Shown here: one piece after another, positions 42,538 through 52,653 of the stretch
How the letters are laid out: each line of letters starts with the position of its first letter
Numbering within the stretch: the first letter of the stretch is position 1
Notes under the pieces: model-generated
The model's input: the letters and a program-made list of their open reading frames with translations, nothing else
What the model was told of the DNA's origin: nothing
Databases searched by the model: none
Assembly: GCA_910584295.1 (NCBI GenBank)
Contig: CAJTYR010000003.1
Location: forward strand, 1-64,000
Source of the DNA: an uncultured Christensenella sp.
GTDB taxonomy: Bacteria; Bacillota; Clostridia; Christensenellales; UBA1242
Direction: 5' to 3'
DNA length: 64,000 nt
Translations under genes and position numbers: made by a program

Positions 42538-45500
42538 ATAAAATGCTTCCACCCTCGCTGAAGGTATAAGCGAATCGCATGCCTTGCAATTGGTTGAGCC
42601 ATGTTTGTACTTTTGTTCCTGTTGACGTGATTGCAACCCCTGAACCAAGGTTTGACAAATCTCTCGTCCAATAGGTCACATTGTTTTTGTCTTGTCCCAA
42701 TATGAATGCAACCATGTCACTTGCTCTTGCCCCTTTGTTCACAAGTCCAAGTGACGTTATCTCTTCCAGTGAGGCAATTCGCAGTGGTGCAGAGTATGCG
42801 GTCGTTCCTGTCGATACTGCATTATTTTGTGAAGAGGTTGAATAGTTGTCAACCTTGATCACATTTCCACTCTTTGCATATTGGAAAGTAATTGAACAGC
42901 CATCTGTTGTCTCTTCAACAAGTTGGAAGCCTTTCATACTTGTCACAGATGTTCCTTCGCTGACACTTCTTGAGTTGTGCATTGCCCCAACCCCTAAGAT
43001 AAGATCACTCACCGCTGTGAAGTTGGTCGCATATCCAGTGTAATTTCGCAGAGCCTCATATTTTATATAGTTGGTCTCTGTCTTCTCAACTCCATAGTCA
43101 GATATTCTCCACCTGATTGGTTCAAACTTAAACCACTTGGTTGTGCCATTCTTTTCAATTTTGACATATCTCTCACCATTGTATGAGTAAACAGGAATTG
43201 AAACATTTTCACTGCCATTGCAATATGTAAATGACTCACCATTTGCGGTGGCAACATCTGAAAGATAGTCATAATAAATTCTCACTCTAAATCTGGCATT
43301 GTTAAACACTGGAGATCCTCCAGCAGAAGTATTTCTCCAAAGAAATATCTTAAAATATGCTTCTGTGGATGTCACATTAAGTGTATTTACATATGAATTT
43401 GAACAATTATCTATTGAAAATTCCCCAGTTGAGCGTTGAATGTTTGATGTTTCCTCAAACAAATCCCATCCAAAAGTAATCCTTGAATTTGCAGCATCCG
43501 TAATTGAGCCTCCCAAGAACTCTGCTTTCAATGTCACACTTCTTCCACTTTGGACATTTATTTTTCCAGTCTCCATGATATAGCCAACACTTTCATTGTT
43601 TGCATATGCACCATTAAGTGTGAGAATATCGTTATCACAATCATAAAAAATTGTCACTCCATTAAAAGAACTTGTCAATATTCTCTCATTTCCAACTACA
43701 CTTGCTTCACTCTGTGGATAATATCCATCTTCAAAATAGAAATATTTGTCGGTTTCATCGTATTTAAGTTGATTTGCACTGACTTGTTTGAAATAGACAG
43801 TGTAACTGAATGTCGTTGTTGATGTTGAATATGGATAATAGTTTGTAACCGTGTCCACTGGTGCAGTTATCGATGGCGTTGAGCCTGATGTCACCCCTGC
43901 AAAAACATAGCCATTTGTTGGCGTTGCAGTTATGCGGAATTGTTGACCTTCATGCACATTATAGGTGGCGGAACTGCTTGATTGTGCTGATGTCAATGTC
44001 ACAAAACTTGAACTTGCTCCAGAGATTTGATATCCCTCAATCTTCACAGTTCCTCCTGCTGTGGATGCTGTTGGCATGCTTGAGTTTTTTGGAATAACAC
44101 ACAAATAAACATTCACCGTCACTTGCTTTGGTGTCCATTGTGCGTACAAGGTTGTTCCTTTTGTGTTTGAATAAGTCGTGCCTGATGTTATTTGCGACCC
44201 ACCACTTGAAGATGTGTACCAACCTTTGAAATTGTAATGAGTGCGAGAGGTGCTGTTTAGACTTTGATAATATCCATAGCTGTTGTTATATCTTGCAGAG
44301 GTTGTGTTTGAAATCTTAACTTTGAAACTATCGTTTCCACTGTTGACTGAATGATCTTTTCTGTATTTAACATAAACAAAGTGACTGCCTGCAGTTGGCA
44401 CCGTCATTGTGTAAGAATATGACGAAGTCGAACTTGATGTCCCTTTATAGAAATATGATGAGTCCGGAGAATAAGAAGCAGTGAAAGTTGAATCCAAATT
44501 ACTTATCATTCCATAATCACAACTCTGCTCACCAGAATTGATGACATTGAAAGTCACTGACTGATTTGCAGTGTTTGTTGTGAAATTAAGCCTTGCAATA
44601 GAATAAGAATTGTGAATGCCATTGTTTGTGCTTGTGAAATACCCATCACTTCCCAAAACAAAAGGCATTGGGGTTTCAACAATCACATTTGTGGCGTTTC
44701 GGACTTTAAACTGCAAACTGTCGTTGTATTTGTTAACAGACCCATCCTTTCTGTATTTAACATAAACAAAGTGACTGCCAGTTGAAGAAACGATGTATGT
44801 TCTTGTATACATTGAAGCCGAACTGGTTGTTATTGATGTCCCGTTTGATGTTCCATTATCAAAAGACAGCGTTGAATCAAGAGATCCGAACACAGCATAG
44901 TCGCAACTGGATTCTCCATAACTAATGTAATCAAAATAAACACTCTGATTTGCACTTGTTGTTTGGAAAGATACTTTGGCGATTGCAAAGGAAGAATGAA
45001 CTCCTTGATTTGTGCTTTCATAATAACCAGCGGCATTCAATTTGAAATGATAGCCATACGGATTTGTCACAGAAACATTTGTCACAGCCGCCGTAGTTTG
45101 AGTAGATGACCCACCAGAAGGATTGCTTCCTCCTTGCGTGTTGTAAGAGATTGGGTAGTAATTTGCAGTTGCGGCTGTCAGCGTCACATTTTCATCTGGC
45201 ATGGTGAGGATTGTGTTTTGCGTGCTCCTGTCTCTTAGAGTTGGACTGACAACATGCGATGAGAAAACCGTCCACCCACTGAAAGTGTAACCGTTTTGCG
45301 CATAGGCATGAATTTCGACAGAAGAGTTGTAGTTGTAACTTCCTGAAGCAGATGAAACGGTCGATCCGTTTTCGCTCGTACTGCCCAAGCCAACAAATTT
45401 TATTCCAGCCCCCGCCCTCAATGTCACATTGTAAGATGCTGTTGTGTATTGTGCATAAAGAGTGACACTTCCTGGATAGCACCAGTTTCCACTTGATGTC

Positions 45501-48370
45501 CAATAGTAATTTGAAATTTGTGGCACCGTTGTGGATGTGAAATTAAATTTTCCGATACTTGCAGAATAATATGTTCCATCTTGCCACTGCGCCCCGAAAA
45601 TTGCAAGATAAACCATTGTATTAGAGCCAGAACTAAATGAAATTGTTGCTGTACCGCTTGTATTTGGTTGAATTAAATATGACCCAAGTGGAGTTTGAGT
45701 GGACCAAGCATTTTCGTTTAATGTTGTCAAAATTGTTACTGGCAAACCCACATTATCATAAGTAACAAAACTTCCTGCACTATAATCAAAAGTGAATGTG
45801 TAACTTGTGTTGGTTGACACTGTCAAAGGAATTGCAAGTGTCTCATTCCCAGCAACACCAGTACATCCAAATGTGCTCATTTTTGTGTTTGAGTTGTAAG
45901 AGGTTGTCATGACATCTGCATGGAAATGTTTTGTCCAATTGTTGAAATTGCTTAAGTAATTATTATCCCTTCCTGAAACATAAGTGCCAGAAGAATTATA
46001 TTGCTGATAACCACCAGAGCCTGCTGTATACCACCCCACTTGAGAGTAACCACGCTTTTTGGCAGCATTGGCGGAAAGCGTGTTGCCAGTTGTTGAGCCA
46101 TATTGAACAATTTTTTTGCCTGTCATGTTGAACACTGCACCAATTTCTCTTGTGAAATTGCCGATTTTGATTGTGTGATTGACACTATCCATAAGATATC
46201 CAAAGTTGACAACCAAATAAACTGTTGAATAGGAACCACTATTGAATGTTAATGATTGCCTTCGCACGCTTGAAGATGTTGTTGAAATTGTGTATGATCC
46301 CAAAGAATAAGCCCCCAAATTTCCATTTGTTTCTTCAGTTCCGCCTCCAATGTTGGAAACAACCATAATTGGCAATCCTCCTCCCGAAACCAATGGAGTT
46401 AAACTGCTCACCTGATAATCAAAAGAAATGGTATAACTTGTGTTTGTGGAAACTTGGACTGGACAGCCTATAATTTCCCAACCACCAACACCAACAAAAT
46501 TGATTGTGTTAAGTCCAGATGAAGCATCATATGAGATTGATTTAAAAGTCTCTCCATAAAAATACTTAATCCACAAACTCATGTCGCTTATCACCCCACC
46601 ATTTGAGTTGAGGTTGATTGTGTAAGTACGACCAGTGAAGTTTGCATAAATAGTGGAATTACCCTTTGTGCATAAGTGTCTATAACTTGAACTTGTTGAA
46701 AGGGTTTGCGAATTTCCTGTCCAACTTGTAAATTGATATCCTATGTTTGAAGAGGCGCTACAATTCATTGATTGTCCATAAATAAATTTTTTTCCTAAAT
46801 AGCCACCCGCATAACTTGGATTTGTCCATGTTTCTATATTTACACCATAACCTGAAGATGAATAACCAATCTTATCATAAAGTCCAAATGTTGTTTTCCC
46901 TGTTCCTCTAATATTTGCATCTGCTGAAAAGTGTCCATAAGAACCTCTTAAAACCGGAAAGGAGTTGTTCATTCCTTTAACTTCAGTAGAACTTGATGTA
47001 TACCAAACATTAGAAAAGTCAAAATTATCTCCAGAATAATCCTTATTATAAAGGTAAGAGGAACTTGTATAGAAATTTGAAGGAGTTGTGTCTTTTGGTA
47101 TCGACATATTTGTATATGCTTTTGTTTGATAAGAATAAAAAGTCCCCGAACCAGATTTATACGCATAATAAGTAGATAGACTTGATGCTCCCGAATACCA
47201 AGCACAACAGTGAACACAATTCCCCATAGTATGAGAACCATCGTGATAAACCCATCCAACCAATGGTCCAACATACTGTGTGGACACATTGTTGTTGGTA
47301 TTTGCTTTTATTTTTCCTGTATAACTGAAACAAGAACGAATATAACTACCTCTCCGTGAGCAACCCACCAAAGAACCTGCGTATTGAGAACCAAGCCAAG
47401 GATATGGATCAACATAATAACAACATTGAAGGATTGCTCTCTTGGAATCGGTGAAACTAATAAGTTCACCAACCAAGCCGCCCGCATATTGAGCACAATA
47501 AACATCTATATGTCCATTGAAAAAACAATTTGAAATTTTGCTCGCCCCATTGCTGGAATTTGTGTCAGTTGAACCAACAAGTCCTCCAACAAAGCCGTCT
47601 GTCGCTTTTGAAGATTGTTTTCCGCCATAAATTTCAGACCCAATCACACAACATTTTTGAATATTAATGCCACAACCATTTCCCAAAATGCCACCCATAT
47701 AAAGACCTTGATATGTGGAGGCATCAAGTCTCATAGAGGAATCTACAACTCTGACATCATAAATATTGACAGTTGCACCATAAACAGCCATACAGCTTAC
47801 AAAAGAAGAGAAAAGCATGTAGGAAGAATTTGAAACATTCCAATTGATATTTGCTTGGCTTAAAGAAAAATTGTGAATACTTGCACTGCCATACAAAGTT
47901 CCAAATAAGCCTGCTCCATAAAAGTTACTAAAACCAGTTGCATTAAGAAGAGTGCCTGAATTGATATTCATTCCAATGATGCAATAATCGTTTCCAGAAA
48001 AGTTTCCAGAAAAGTAATTTCTCGTCCCAATTGGTGTCCAGTAATGTGCTGAAATATCAATGTCGGTGGTGAGTTTGAAATACGAACTCTTGTCACTATA
48101 TCCAGAGTTTACCCTGTATGACATCCTTGCAAGTTGCTCTGGAGTTGAAATGAGGTATGGGCTGGAAGACGACCCACTTCCTCCAGCATAACTTGAGGCA
48201 TAATAAGAATCCCAGTTTCCGGTTGCGGTCGCTGAAACTGATGAGTCTGCTTCATCTTGTTTAGGTATGTTGTTTTTCTTTCCTCCGCATGCCGTCAAAA
48301 CAAGACCTCCTGCAACACTGCAACAGATCACCATCAAAAATGCAAAAATGACGGATGCGATTCTTTTCAT
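42536..48370 (-). CDS. Giant repeat-rich surface lipoprotein (1944 residues)
   Basis: The true start is the ATG at 48370 with AAGGA upstream; a longer frame would begin inside the promoter. The N-terminus (MKRIASVIFAFLMV...) ends in the lipobox LTAC. About residues 60-400 form a GLUG-type beta-helix (GGLVG repeats, PYLISTPEQLARMS). Next come Listeria/Bacteroides beta-grasp repeats, two copies of a ~120-residue domain with VSTNTSYTxxFDY (about residues 600-930, carbohydrate-binding-like), two copies of the YVKYRKD domain (about 1100-1355), more repeats, and a C-terminal domain (WFKFEPIRWRI; YWTRDLSNLGSG) like DUF6273. It is likely a cell-surface adhesin or glycan binder. Confidence 0.85.
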   Translation of the reverse strand: MKRIASVIFAFLMVICCSVAGGLVLTACGGKKNNIPKQDEADSSVSATATGNWDSYYASSYAGGSGSSSSPYLISTPEQLARMSYRVNSGYSDKSSYFKLTTDIDISAHYWTPIGTRNYFSGNFSGNDYCIIGMNINSGTLLNATGFSNFYGAGLFGTLYGSASIHNFSLSQANINWNVSNSSYMLFSSFVSCMAVYGATVNIYDVRVVDSSMRLDASTYQGLYMGGILGNGCGINIQKCCVIGSEIYGGKQSSKATDGFVGGLVGSTDTNSSNGASKISNCFFNGHIDVYCAQYAGGLVGELISFTDSKRAILQCCYYVDPYPWLGSQYAGSLVGCSRRGSYIRSCFSYTGKIKANTNNNVSTQYVGPLVGWVYHDGSHTMGNCVHCCAWYSGASSLSTYYAYKSGSGTFYSYQTKAYTNMSIPKDTTPSNFYTSSSYLYNKDYSGDNFDFSNVWYTSSSTEVKGMNNSFPVLRGSYGHFSADANIRGTGKTTFGLYDKIGYSSSGYGVNIETWTNPSYAGGYLGKKFIYGQSMNCSASSNIGYQFTSWTGNSQTLSTSSSYRHLCTKGNSTIYANFTGRTYTINLNSNGGVISDMSLWIKYFYGETFKSISYDASSGLNTINFVGVGGWEIIGCPVQVSTNTSYTISFDYQVSSLTPLVSGGGLPIMVVSNIGGGTEETNGNLGAYSLGSYTISTTSSSVRRQSLTFNSGSYSTVYLVVNFGYLMDSVNHTIKIGNFTREIGAVFNMTGKKIVQYGSTTGNTLSANAAKKRGYSQVGWYTAGSGGYQQYNSSGTYVSGRDNNYLSNFNNWTKHFHADVMTTSYNSNTKMSTFGCTGVAGNETLAIPLTVSTNTSYTFTFDYSAGSFVTYDNVGLPVTILTTLNENAWSTQTPLGSYLIQPNTSGTATISFSSGSNTMVYLAIFGAQWQDGTYYSASIGKFNFTSTTVPQISNYYWTSSGNWCYPGSVTLYAQYTTASYNVTLRAGAGIKFVGLGSTSENGSTVSSASGSYNYNSSVEIHAYAQNGYTFSGWTVFSSHVVSPTLRDRSTQNTILTMPDENVTLTAATANYYPISYNTQGGSNPSGGSSTQTTAAVTNVSVTNPYGYHFKLNAAGYYESTNQGVHSSFAIAKVSFQTTSANQSVYFDYISYGESSCDYAVFGSLDSTLSFDNGTSNGTSITTSSASMYTRTYIVSSTGSHFVYVKYRKDGSVNKYNDSLQFKVRNATNVIVETPMPFVLGSDGYFTSTNNGIHNSYSIARLNFTTNTANQSVTFNVINSGEQSCDYGMISNLDSTFTASYSPDSSYFYKGTSSSTSSYSYTMTVPTAGSHFVYVKYRKDHSVNSGNDSFKVKISNTTSARYNNSYGYYQSLNSTSRTHYNFKGWYTSSSGGSQITSGTTYSNTKGTTLYAQWTPKQVTVNVYLCVIPKNSSMPTASTAGGTVKIEGYQISGASSSFVTLTSAQSSSSATYNVHEGQQFRITATPTNGYVFAGVTSGSTPSITAPVDTVTNYYPYSTSTTTFSYTVYFKQVSANQLKYDETDKYFYFEDGYYPQSEASVVGNERILTSSFNGVTIFYDCDNDILTLNGAYANNESVGYIMETGKINVQSGRSVTLKAEFLGGSITDAANSRITFGWDLFEETSNIQRSTGEFSIDNCSNSYVNTLNVTSTEAYFKIFLWRNTSAGGSPVFNNARFRVRIYYDYLSDVATANGESFTYCNGSENVSIPVYSYNGERYVKIEKNGTTKWFKFEPIRWRISDYGVEKTETNYIKYEALRNYTGYATNFTAVSDLILGVGAMHNSRSVSEGTSVTSMKGFQLVEETTDGCSITFQYAKSGNVIKVDNYSTSSQNNAVSTGTTAYSAPLRIASLEEITSLGLVNKGARASDMVAFILGQDKNNVTYWTRDLSNLGSGVAITSTGTKVQTWLNQLQGMRFAYTFSEGGSIL

Positions 48371-48382
48371 TTTTTCCTTTTT

Positions 48383-48436
48383 GAATATATTTATATATTC
48401 AATTTTAGTATACCCCCCCCCGAACACTTTTATCAA
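48383..48436 (-). promoter_or_regulatory. G-tract promoter with hairpin at the predicted +1
   Basis: Minus strand: TTGATA (48431-48436), 18-bp spacer ending in nine Gs (48413-48421), TATACT (48407-48412), six bases, inverted repeat GAATATAT-AA-ATATATTC (48383-48400). Matches the element at 2321-2374 in every distance, while the non-G part of the spacer differs. Confidence 0.78.
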
Positions 48437-48468
48437 GCGTTTTGAGGCAATTTCTTACCAAGACTGCA

Positions 48469-48500
48469 AAGAAAAAGACCCAAAACATGGATCTTTCTTT
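48469..48500 (-). terminator. Terminator after the CvpA-like gene
   Basis: An imperfect stem (AAGATCCA/TGGGTCTT) is followed by TTTTTC on the minus strand. Confidence 0.5.
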
Positions 48501-48537
48501 GTTTCATAAGGAGTTAAATTATTTTGTGTCGATTTTT

Positions 48538-51420
48538 CTATATTTTCAGCAATGATTTGAGGGCTTGAGAAACTTCTGAATCGCTTCCAAATTTTTCATT
48601 GATTGCGACGTCAAGCGCAGCTCTTTCATCCACTCCAAAATCGTCTGTCAGCAAGGTTTCGTTTTTGTTGTTTAACATTGTTTCAAGGTTGTTTAATGTT
48701 TTCACTTTTTCTACTTCTGTCATATCAGCAAGAGAAACCTCGAGGCCTGAAACCATATTTGAAATTGAATTTTCTGGAGTAATTTCAAAACTTACATTTT
48801 CTTTTATCTTTTTGATAAGGTCAACTGCCTTTTCAGCTTCTTGAAGCAAAACTTCATAGTCAACATTATCTGCATAGTAATCTGTGATGTTGAGATATGC
48901 TTTGATATCTTCAGCATTTGCATTTGGAGTTGTTTCGCCTGTCTGAGGAATATAATTTTTGTAGATTTGTTCTGTTGTTAAATCATCGCCAGTCAAATAC
49001 CAAATCACATTCATGAAGATGTTGTTGAACACCCCATTTTTTTGTCCGTCATTTGAAGCATTAACTTTAAGAAGATTAAGAACTTTTCCAAAGTCTGAAA
49101 TTTGAATTTCTTGATTTGATAAAACAGTCTTCAAGATTCCTTCAATTGTTTGAATCGTGTTTTCTTTTGTTGCTTCAAGATTTGTCAAATCACTTTCAAA
49201 TATAACTCCGCTTGTGTTTGTCATCTCGCGAACTTTGTTGTCAAGAATGTCAAAGACATCTCTTGTAAGTCCTGCAAACATCTTGCTTGAGAAAACATTA
49301 TTCAAAACACCTGAAAGTCTTTCGTAGTCAAGCATTGCATTCATAACTTTTTCAAGGTCCGCATCTGCTGTGAGAAGATATTTGATATATGTGTTGTCAT
49401 AACCTTCAATCTCACTTAAGCCACCTTCAATCTTTCCTGTGTTGAGAAGGTTTAGAGTGTCTCCAAGATTGTTAAATTCTTCAACCCATGTGTGATAATC
49501 ATTAAGAGTGACAAGTTCGTCAAGGCTTAAGATGTCAACATTTGTTCTCAAGTTTTCAACAACTTTGTCAAAAACAAGACCTCTCAAATTCATTGCATTA
49601 AGTTGATAGAATGGCATCACAACTCTTGTCAAAAGCTGGCTGTCGTTTATTTTTAGCCCAAGCAAAATCCTATCAAGAACACTGTCAAAAGTTACTCCCT
49701 CTTTTCCGAAATCAGTGAGCCCCAGTGTCTTTGCAGCATCAATCGGACCGGCAATGAAGTTGAAGAATTTTGAGTAAGAATCAAGAGTTGTTTTTTGTGT
49801 TTCATCCAATGTGAGATAAACCTCATCTCCAAGAAGGTCAACACCATAGTTTTTGAGAATATTGTCAAAAGTATAAATTGTTTGCCCTCCTTCCTCTTGC
49901 GAAGGGTGTTTCAAAATTTCAAGATTTCTAACTTTGTCAAAAGCAGTCCCTATTTTTGTCATAGTTTTTGAGATGCTTTCAACACTTGTCAAAGTTTCAA
50001 CAATATCTGTGGTCTTGAGTATATCTGCAATATTTATGTCATTGTTGAGGTCAATCACGCTGTCAACAACATTCAAAAGTGCATCGACCGTTTCTGACTT
50101 GTTTTCAATTGCGGAGTTGAGTTTAACTTCAAATTCTTTTCCTTCAAATGTTTTTTCAATTGCTGTTGACGCCTTGTTTACAAAAACATTGAAACTATCT
50201 TCTACCAAATTGAGTGAGACTATTTTTCTTGCCGCATTTCCAACTGCCAAATTGTTTGCACTGACAAACTCCATAATTTGAATAAAGTCGTTTTTGTCTG
50301 GAATTGCATTATATTTTGTAATTAAATCATTTGAGAACACAACATCAAAAGTGTTTAAAACTTGCATTATATCATGTTTAAGATATCTTGCCGCATCGAA
50401 ACCTTTTTGTTTGAATGTTCCACTTATCTCCCCAACAATCTCATCCATAATTTGTGGCGGAGTGAATGGGAGCTTTGTTTTCATGTTTTCATAGTCTGAA
50501 ACTATTTTGTCAATACTGTCACAAACAACAACTTCAAAGAAGTTTCCATCAAGCAAAGTGTCCAAACTTGTGCGAAGATATATCATTTTAATGTTTGTAT
50601 ATTCGCCTTTCTTTGCAAAATTATATACCTCAACAAAATCGTCATAAGCATAAGCAACATGCCGAATTTCGTTTCTTAAAGAAATCTTTTCTCCTTTCAC
50701 CTTAAAGCTTGAAAGGTTGTCAAAAAGTGCATTGTTGAGACCAAACACTTTGGGCAATTTTCCACAAACACTTTTGTCCCATGTCAAAATGGCTTCATTC
50801 AATTTTGATGGAAGAATTTCATTTGCATGTTGAGAAACTGTCTTCAACCCACCAATTGGAACTTCCGCTGAAATAGATGTTGCAGTTGTCAATTCTTTGT
50901 ATGTTCCTGTAAGAGAAGATATTGGTCCAAACATCAAAATAACAATAAGAAGTCCTTCAAACAGACCAACAAGCCCACCAAAAGCACGATATGCTTTTTT
51001 CTCTTTAAATTCTTCTTTCTTCCTTCCAAAAGCAAGACGGGCAGTAATCAAATACGCAATATCAAAAAGAAAATAAACAACAATCGTTAATGCTAAAAAC
51101 ATGACAGGTGCAACAATGGCATTTGGAAGGTTTGTGACAAAAGAACTTGCACTGTCAAAAGCAGAAATGTCAAATTTTTTGCTTATGACGAAAATTATAT
51201 ATTCACTTATGGTATATTTTCCATTGTCAATTGGAAGAGTTATTCCCAAAATTGCTTTTGTTATTGTTTTTGTCAAAAGAAAAGCCACAATCACACTTGC
51301 AAGCAAAAAGGCTATATGCACTGCAGACCGTTTTAATCCCCTTATAATTCCAACTCCAAGTCCAATGAGAAGTGCAAGTACCAAAATTCCAACGCTAGAC
51401 CAAATTATCGTATTTACCAT
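48538..51420 (-). CDS. CvpA-like membrane protein with a very long C-terminal region
   Basis: The 960-residue protein begins with four membrane helices in the CvpA/colicin V production pattern (LGVGIIRGLKRSAVHIAFLL, a second near residue 45, one near 105 and KKAYRAFGGLVGLFEGLLIV near 145). Ordinary CvpA proteins are 160-220 residues. Here about 780 further residues follow, mostly helical, charged and without cysteine clusters, probably on the outer side. GGGAG precedes the ATG. It lies 52 bp after recF on the same strand. Its role is unknown; CvpA proteins affect envelope integrity. Confidence 0.7.
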   Translation of the reverse strand: MVNTIIWSSVGILVLALLIGLGVGIIRGLKRSAVHIAFLLASVIVAFLLTKTITKAILGITLPIDNGKYTISEYIIFVISKKFDISAFDSASSFVTNLPNAIVAPVMFLALTIVVYFLFDIAYLITARLAFGRKKEEFKEKKAYRAFGGLVGLFEGLLIVILMFGPISSLTGTYKELTTATSISAEVPIGGLKTVSQHANEILPSKLNEAILTWDKSVCGKLPKVFGLNNALFDNLSSFKVKGEKISLRNEIRHVAYAYDDFVEVYNFAKKGEYTNIKMIYLRTSLDTLLDGNFFEVVVCDSIDKIVSDYENMKTKLPFTPPQIMDEIVGEISGTFKQKGFDAARYLKHDIMQVLNTFDVVFSNDLITKYNAIPDKNDFIQIMEFVSANNLAVGNAARKIVSLNLVEDSFNVFVNKASTAIEKTFEGKEFEVKLNSAIENKSETVDALLNVVDSVIDLNNDINIADILKTTDIVETLTSVESISKTMTKIGTAFDKVRNLEILKHPSQEEGGQTIYTFDNILKNYGVDLLGDEVYLTLDETQKTTLDSYSKFFNFIAGPIDAAKTLGLTDFGKEGVTFDSVLDRILLGLKINDSQLLTRVVMPFYQLNAMNLRGLVFDKVVENLRTNVDILSLDELVTLNDYHTWVEEFNNLGDTLNLLNTGKIEGGLSEIEGYDNTYIKYLLTADADLEKVMNAMLDYERLSGVLNNVFSSKMFAGLTRDVFDILDNKVREMTNTSGVIFESDLTNLEATKENTIQTIEGILKTVLSNQEIQISDFGKVLNLLKVNASNDGQKNGVFNNIFMNVIWYLTGDDLTTEQIYKNYIPQTGETTPNANAEDIKAYLNITDYYADNVDYEVLLQEAEKAVDLIKKIKENVSFEITPENSISNMVSGLEVSLADMTEVEKVKTLNNLETMLNNKNETLLTDDFGVDERAALDVAINEKFGSDSEVSQALKSLLKI

Positions 51421-51472
51421 TTTATCTCCCTACTTTTATTTTTGACAAGATATCAATTTTCTATATATAATT

Positions 51473-52558
51473 TTATTCCTTTTTAATGTTTCCGTCAATA
51501 ATATTGTAAATTTTGCCTGAAAGTTTCTTCTCATCTGTGCAGGTTATGAAAACTTGTGTCCTGTCGACAAACTTCAAAAGCCTTCTTTGTCTGTCAAGGT
51601 CAAGTTCTGAGAAAACATCGTCAAGAAGAAGAATTGGATATTCTCCGTTGATGTTGTTCATATTTTCAAGTTCGGCAAGTTTCAAGGAAAGTCCAACCGT
51701 CCTTTGTTGTCCTTGAGATCCAAAACTTTTGACCTCAACACCATTCAAAAAGATGTCAATATCATCTCTATGAGTTCCAACTGAAGTCCATCCAAACTTG
51801 AAATCTTTCTCAAGATTTTTCTTGAGAAGTTTATCAAAATTTTTTTCAAAATTTTCATCCAAATTCACTTGGCATCCACACTTATAAACAAGAGAAAGTT
51901 CTTCCACTCCTCCACTTATATATGAATGTGCTTTTTGTGCATAAGGCAAAATTTCTTCGATGAATTTTTTTCTTTCAAATGCAATGATTTTTGCAGAAGA
52001 AACAAGAGCCCTGTCCCAAATATCAATCGTCTCTTTCACAACCTCAATATTTCCGCTGTTTTTAAGAAGTTTGTTTCTGTTTGCCAAAATTTTCTCATAT
52101 CTTGAAAGTTGATAGAAATATCTTTTGTTGATCTGAGAAATATCTATGTCCATAAATTTTCTTCTCTCTTCTGGGCTTTCTCTGACAAGTTTAAGTTCTT
52201 GTGGTGAGAAAAAAACAATATTAACTTCTCCAATAAGTTCTCCTATTTTCCTTATTGGAAGAGAGTTTATGAGTATTGTTTTCTTTTGATTTTTGTTAAG
52301 TTTAATTTCAATACTCTCTTCTCTATATTTCTTTTTTGCAATGATTTTGATGAAACTTGACTCTTCACCCCATTTAATAAGTTCTTTGTCTTTGCAAGAT
52401 TTAAAACTCTTCCCTATGCAACAATAATAAATACTTTCAAGTAAGTTTGTCTTTCCTTGAGCGTTTTTTCCTATAAATACATTAATTTTATCATCAAACT
52501 TAACAGAAAGATTTCCATAGTTTCTGAAATTTGACAAAACAAGAGAGTCTATCTTCAT
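51473..52558 (-). CDS. recF: DNA replication and repair protein RecF
   Basis: RecF helps load RecA at gaps. From the ATG at 52558 the protein is 361 residues with KIDSLVLSNFRNYGNLSV, the Walker A GKNAQGKTNLLE near 30, the signature region GSQGQQRTVGLSLKLAE near 295 and Walker B ILLLDDVFSELD near 320. It lacks a Shine-Dalgarno site; TACAAT ends seven bases before the ATG. It is divergent from dnaA, unlike the usual dnaA-dnaN-recF order. Confidence 0.95.
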   Translation of the reverse strand: MKIDSLVLSNFRNYGNLSVKFDDKINVFIGKNAQGKTNLLESIYYCCIGKSFKSCKDKELIKWGEESSFIKIIAKKKYREESIEIKLNKNQKKTILINSLPIRKIGELIGEVNIVFFSPQELKLVRESPEERRKFMDIDISQINKRYFYQLSRYEKILANRNKLLKNSGNIEVVKETIDIWDRALVSSAKIIAFERKKFIEEILPYAQKAHSYISGGVEELSLVYKCGCQVNLDENFEKNFDKLLKKNLEKDFKFGWTSVGTHRDDIDIFLNGVEVKSFGSQGQQRTVGLSLKLAELENMNNINGEYPILLLDDVFSELDLDRQRRLLKFVDRTQVFITCTDEKKLSGKIYNIIDGNIKKE

Positions 52559-52565
52559 ATTCAAT

Positions 52566-52594
52566 ATTGTATCACAAGAGAAGTTATAATTCAA
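52566..52594 (-). promoter_or_regulatory. recF promoter ending 7 bp before the start codon
   Basis: TTGAAT (52589-52594), 17 bp, TACAAT (52566-52571), seven bases, ATG; minus strand. Predicts a leaderless or near-leaderless recF mRNA. Confidence 0.65.
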
Positions 52595-52600
52595 ACTTGC

Positions 52601-52629
52601 TTGACAATTTATTTTTTTTTCAATATAAT
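52601..52629 (+). promoter_or_regulatory. Consensus promoter of dnaA
   Basis: TTGACA (52601-52606), 17 bp, TATAAT (52624-52629), a full consensus match, 24 bp before the dnaA ATG. Confidence 0.88.
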
Positions 52630-52653
52630 TTTTTTGTTTAATTGGAGAAAAAT

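Noticed and set aside
42477..42671. N-terminal extension of MurB by 65 residues
   Set aside because: The extension crosses the terminator and the end of the lipoprotein gene and lacks family similarity; the ATG at 42476 gives a normal MurB.
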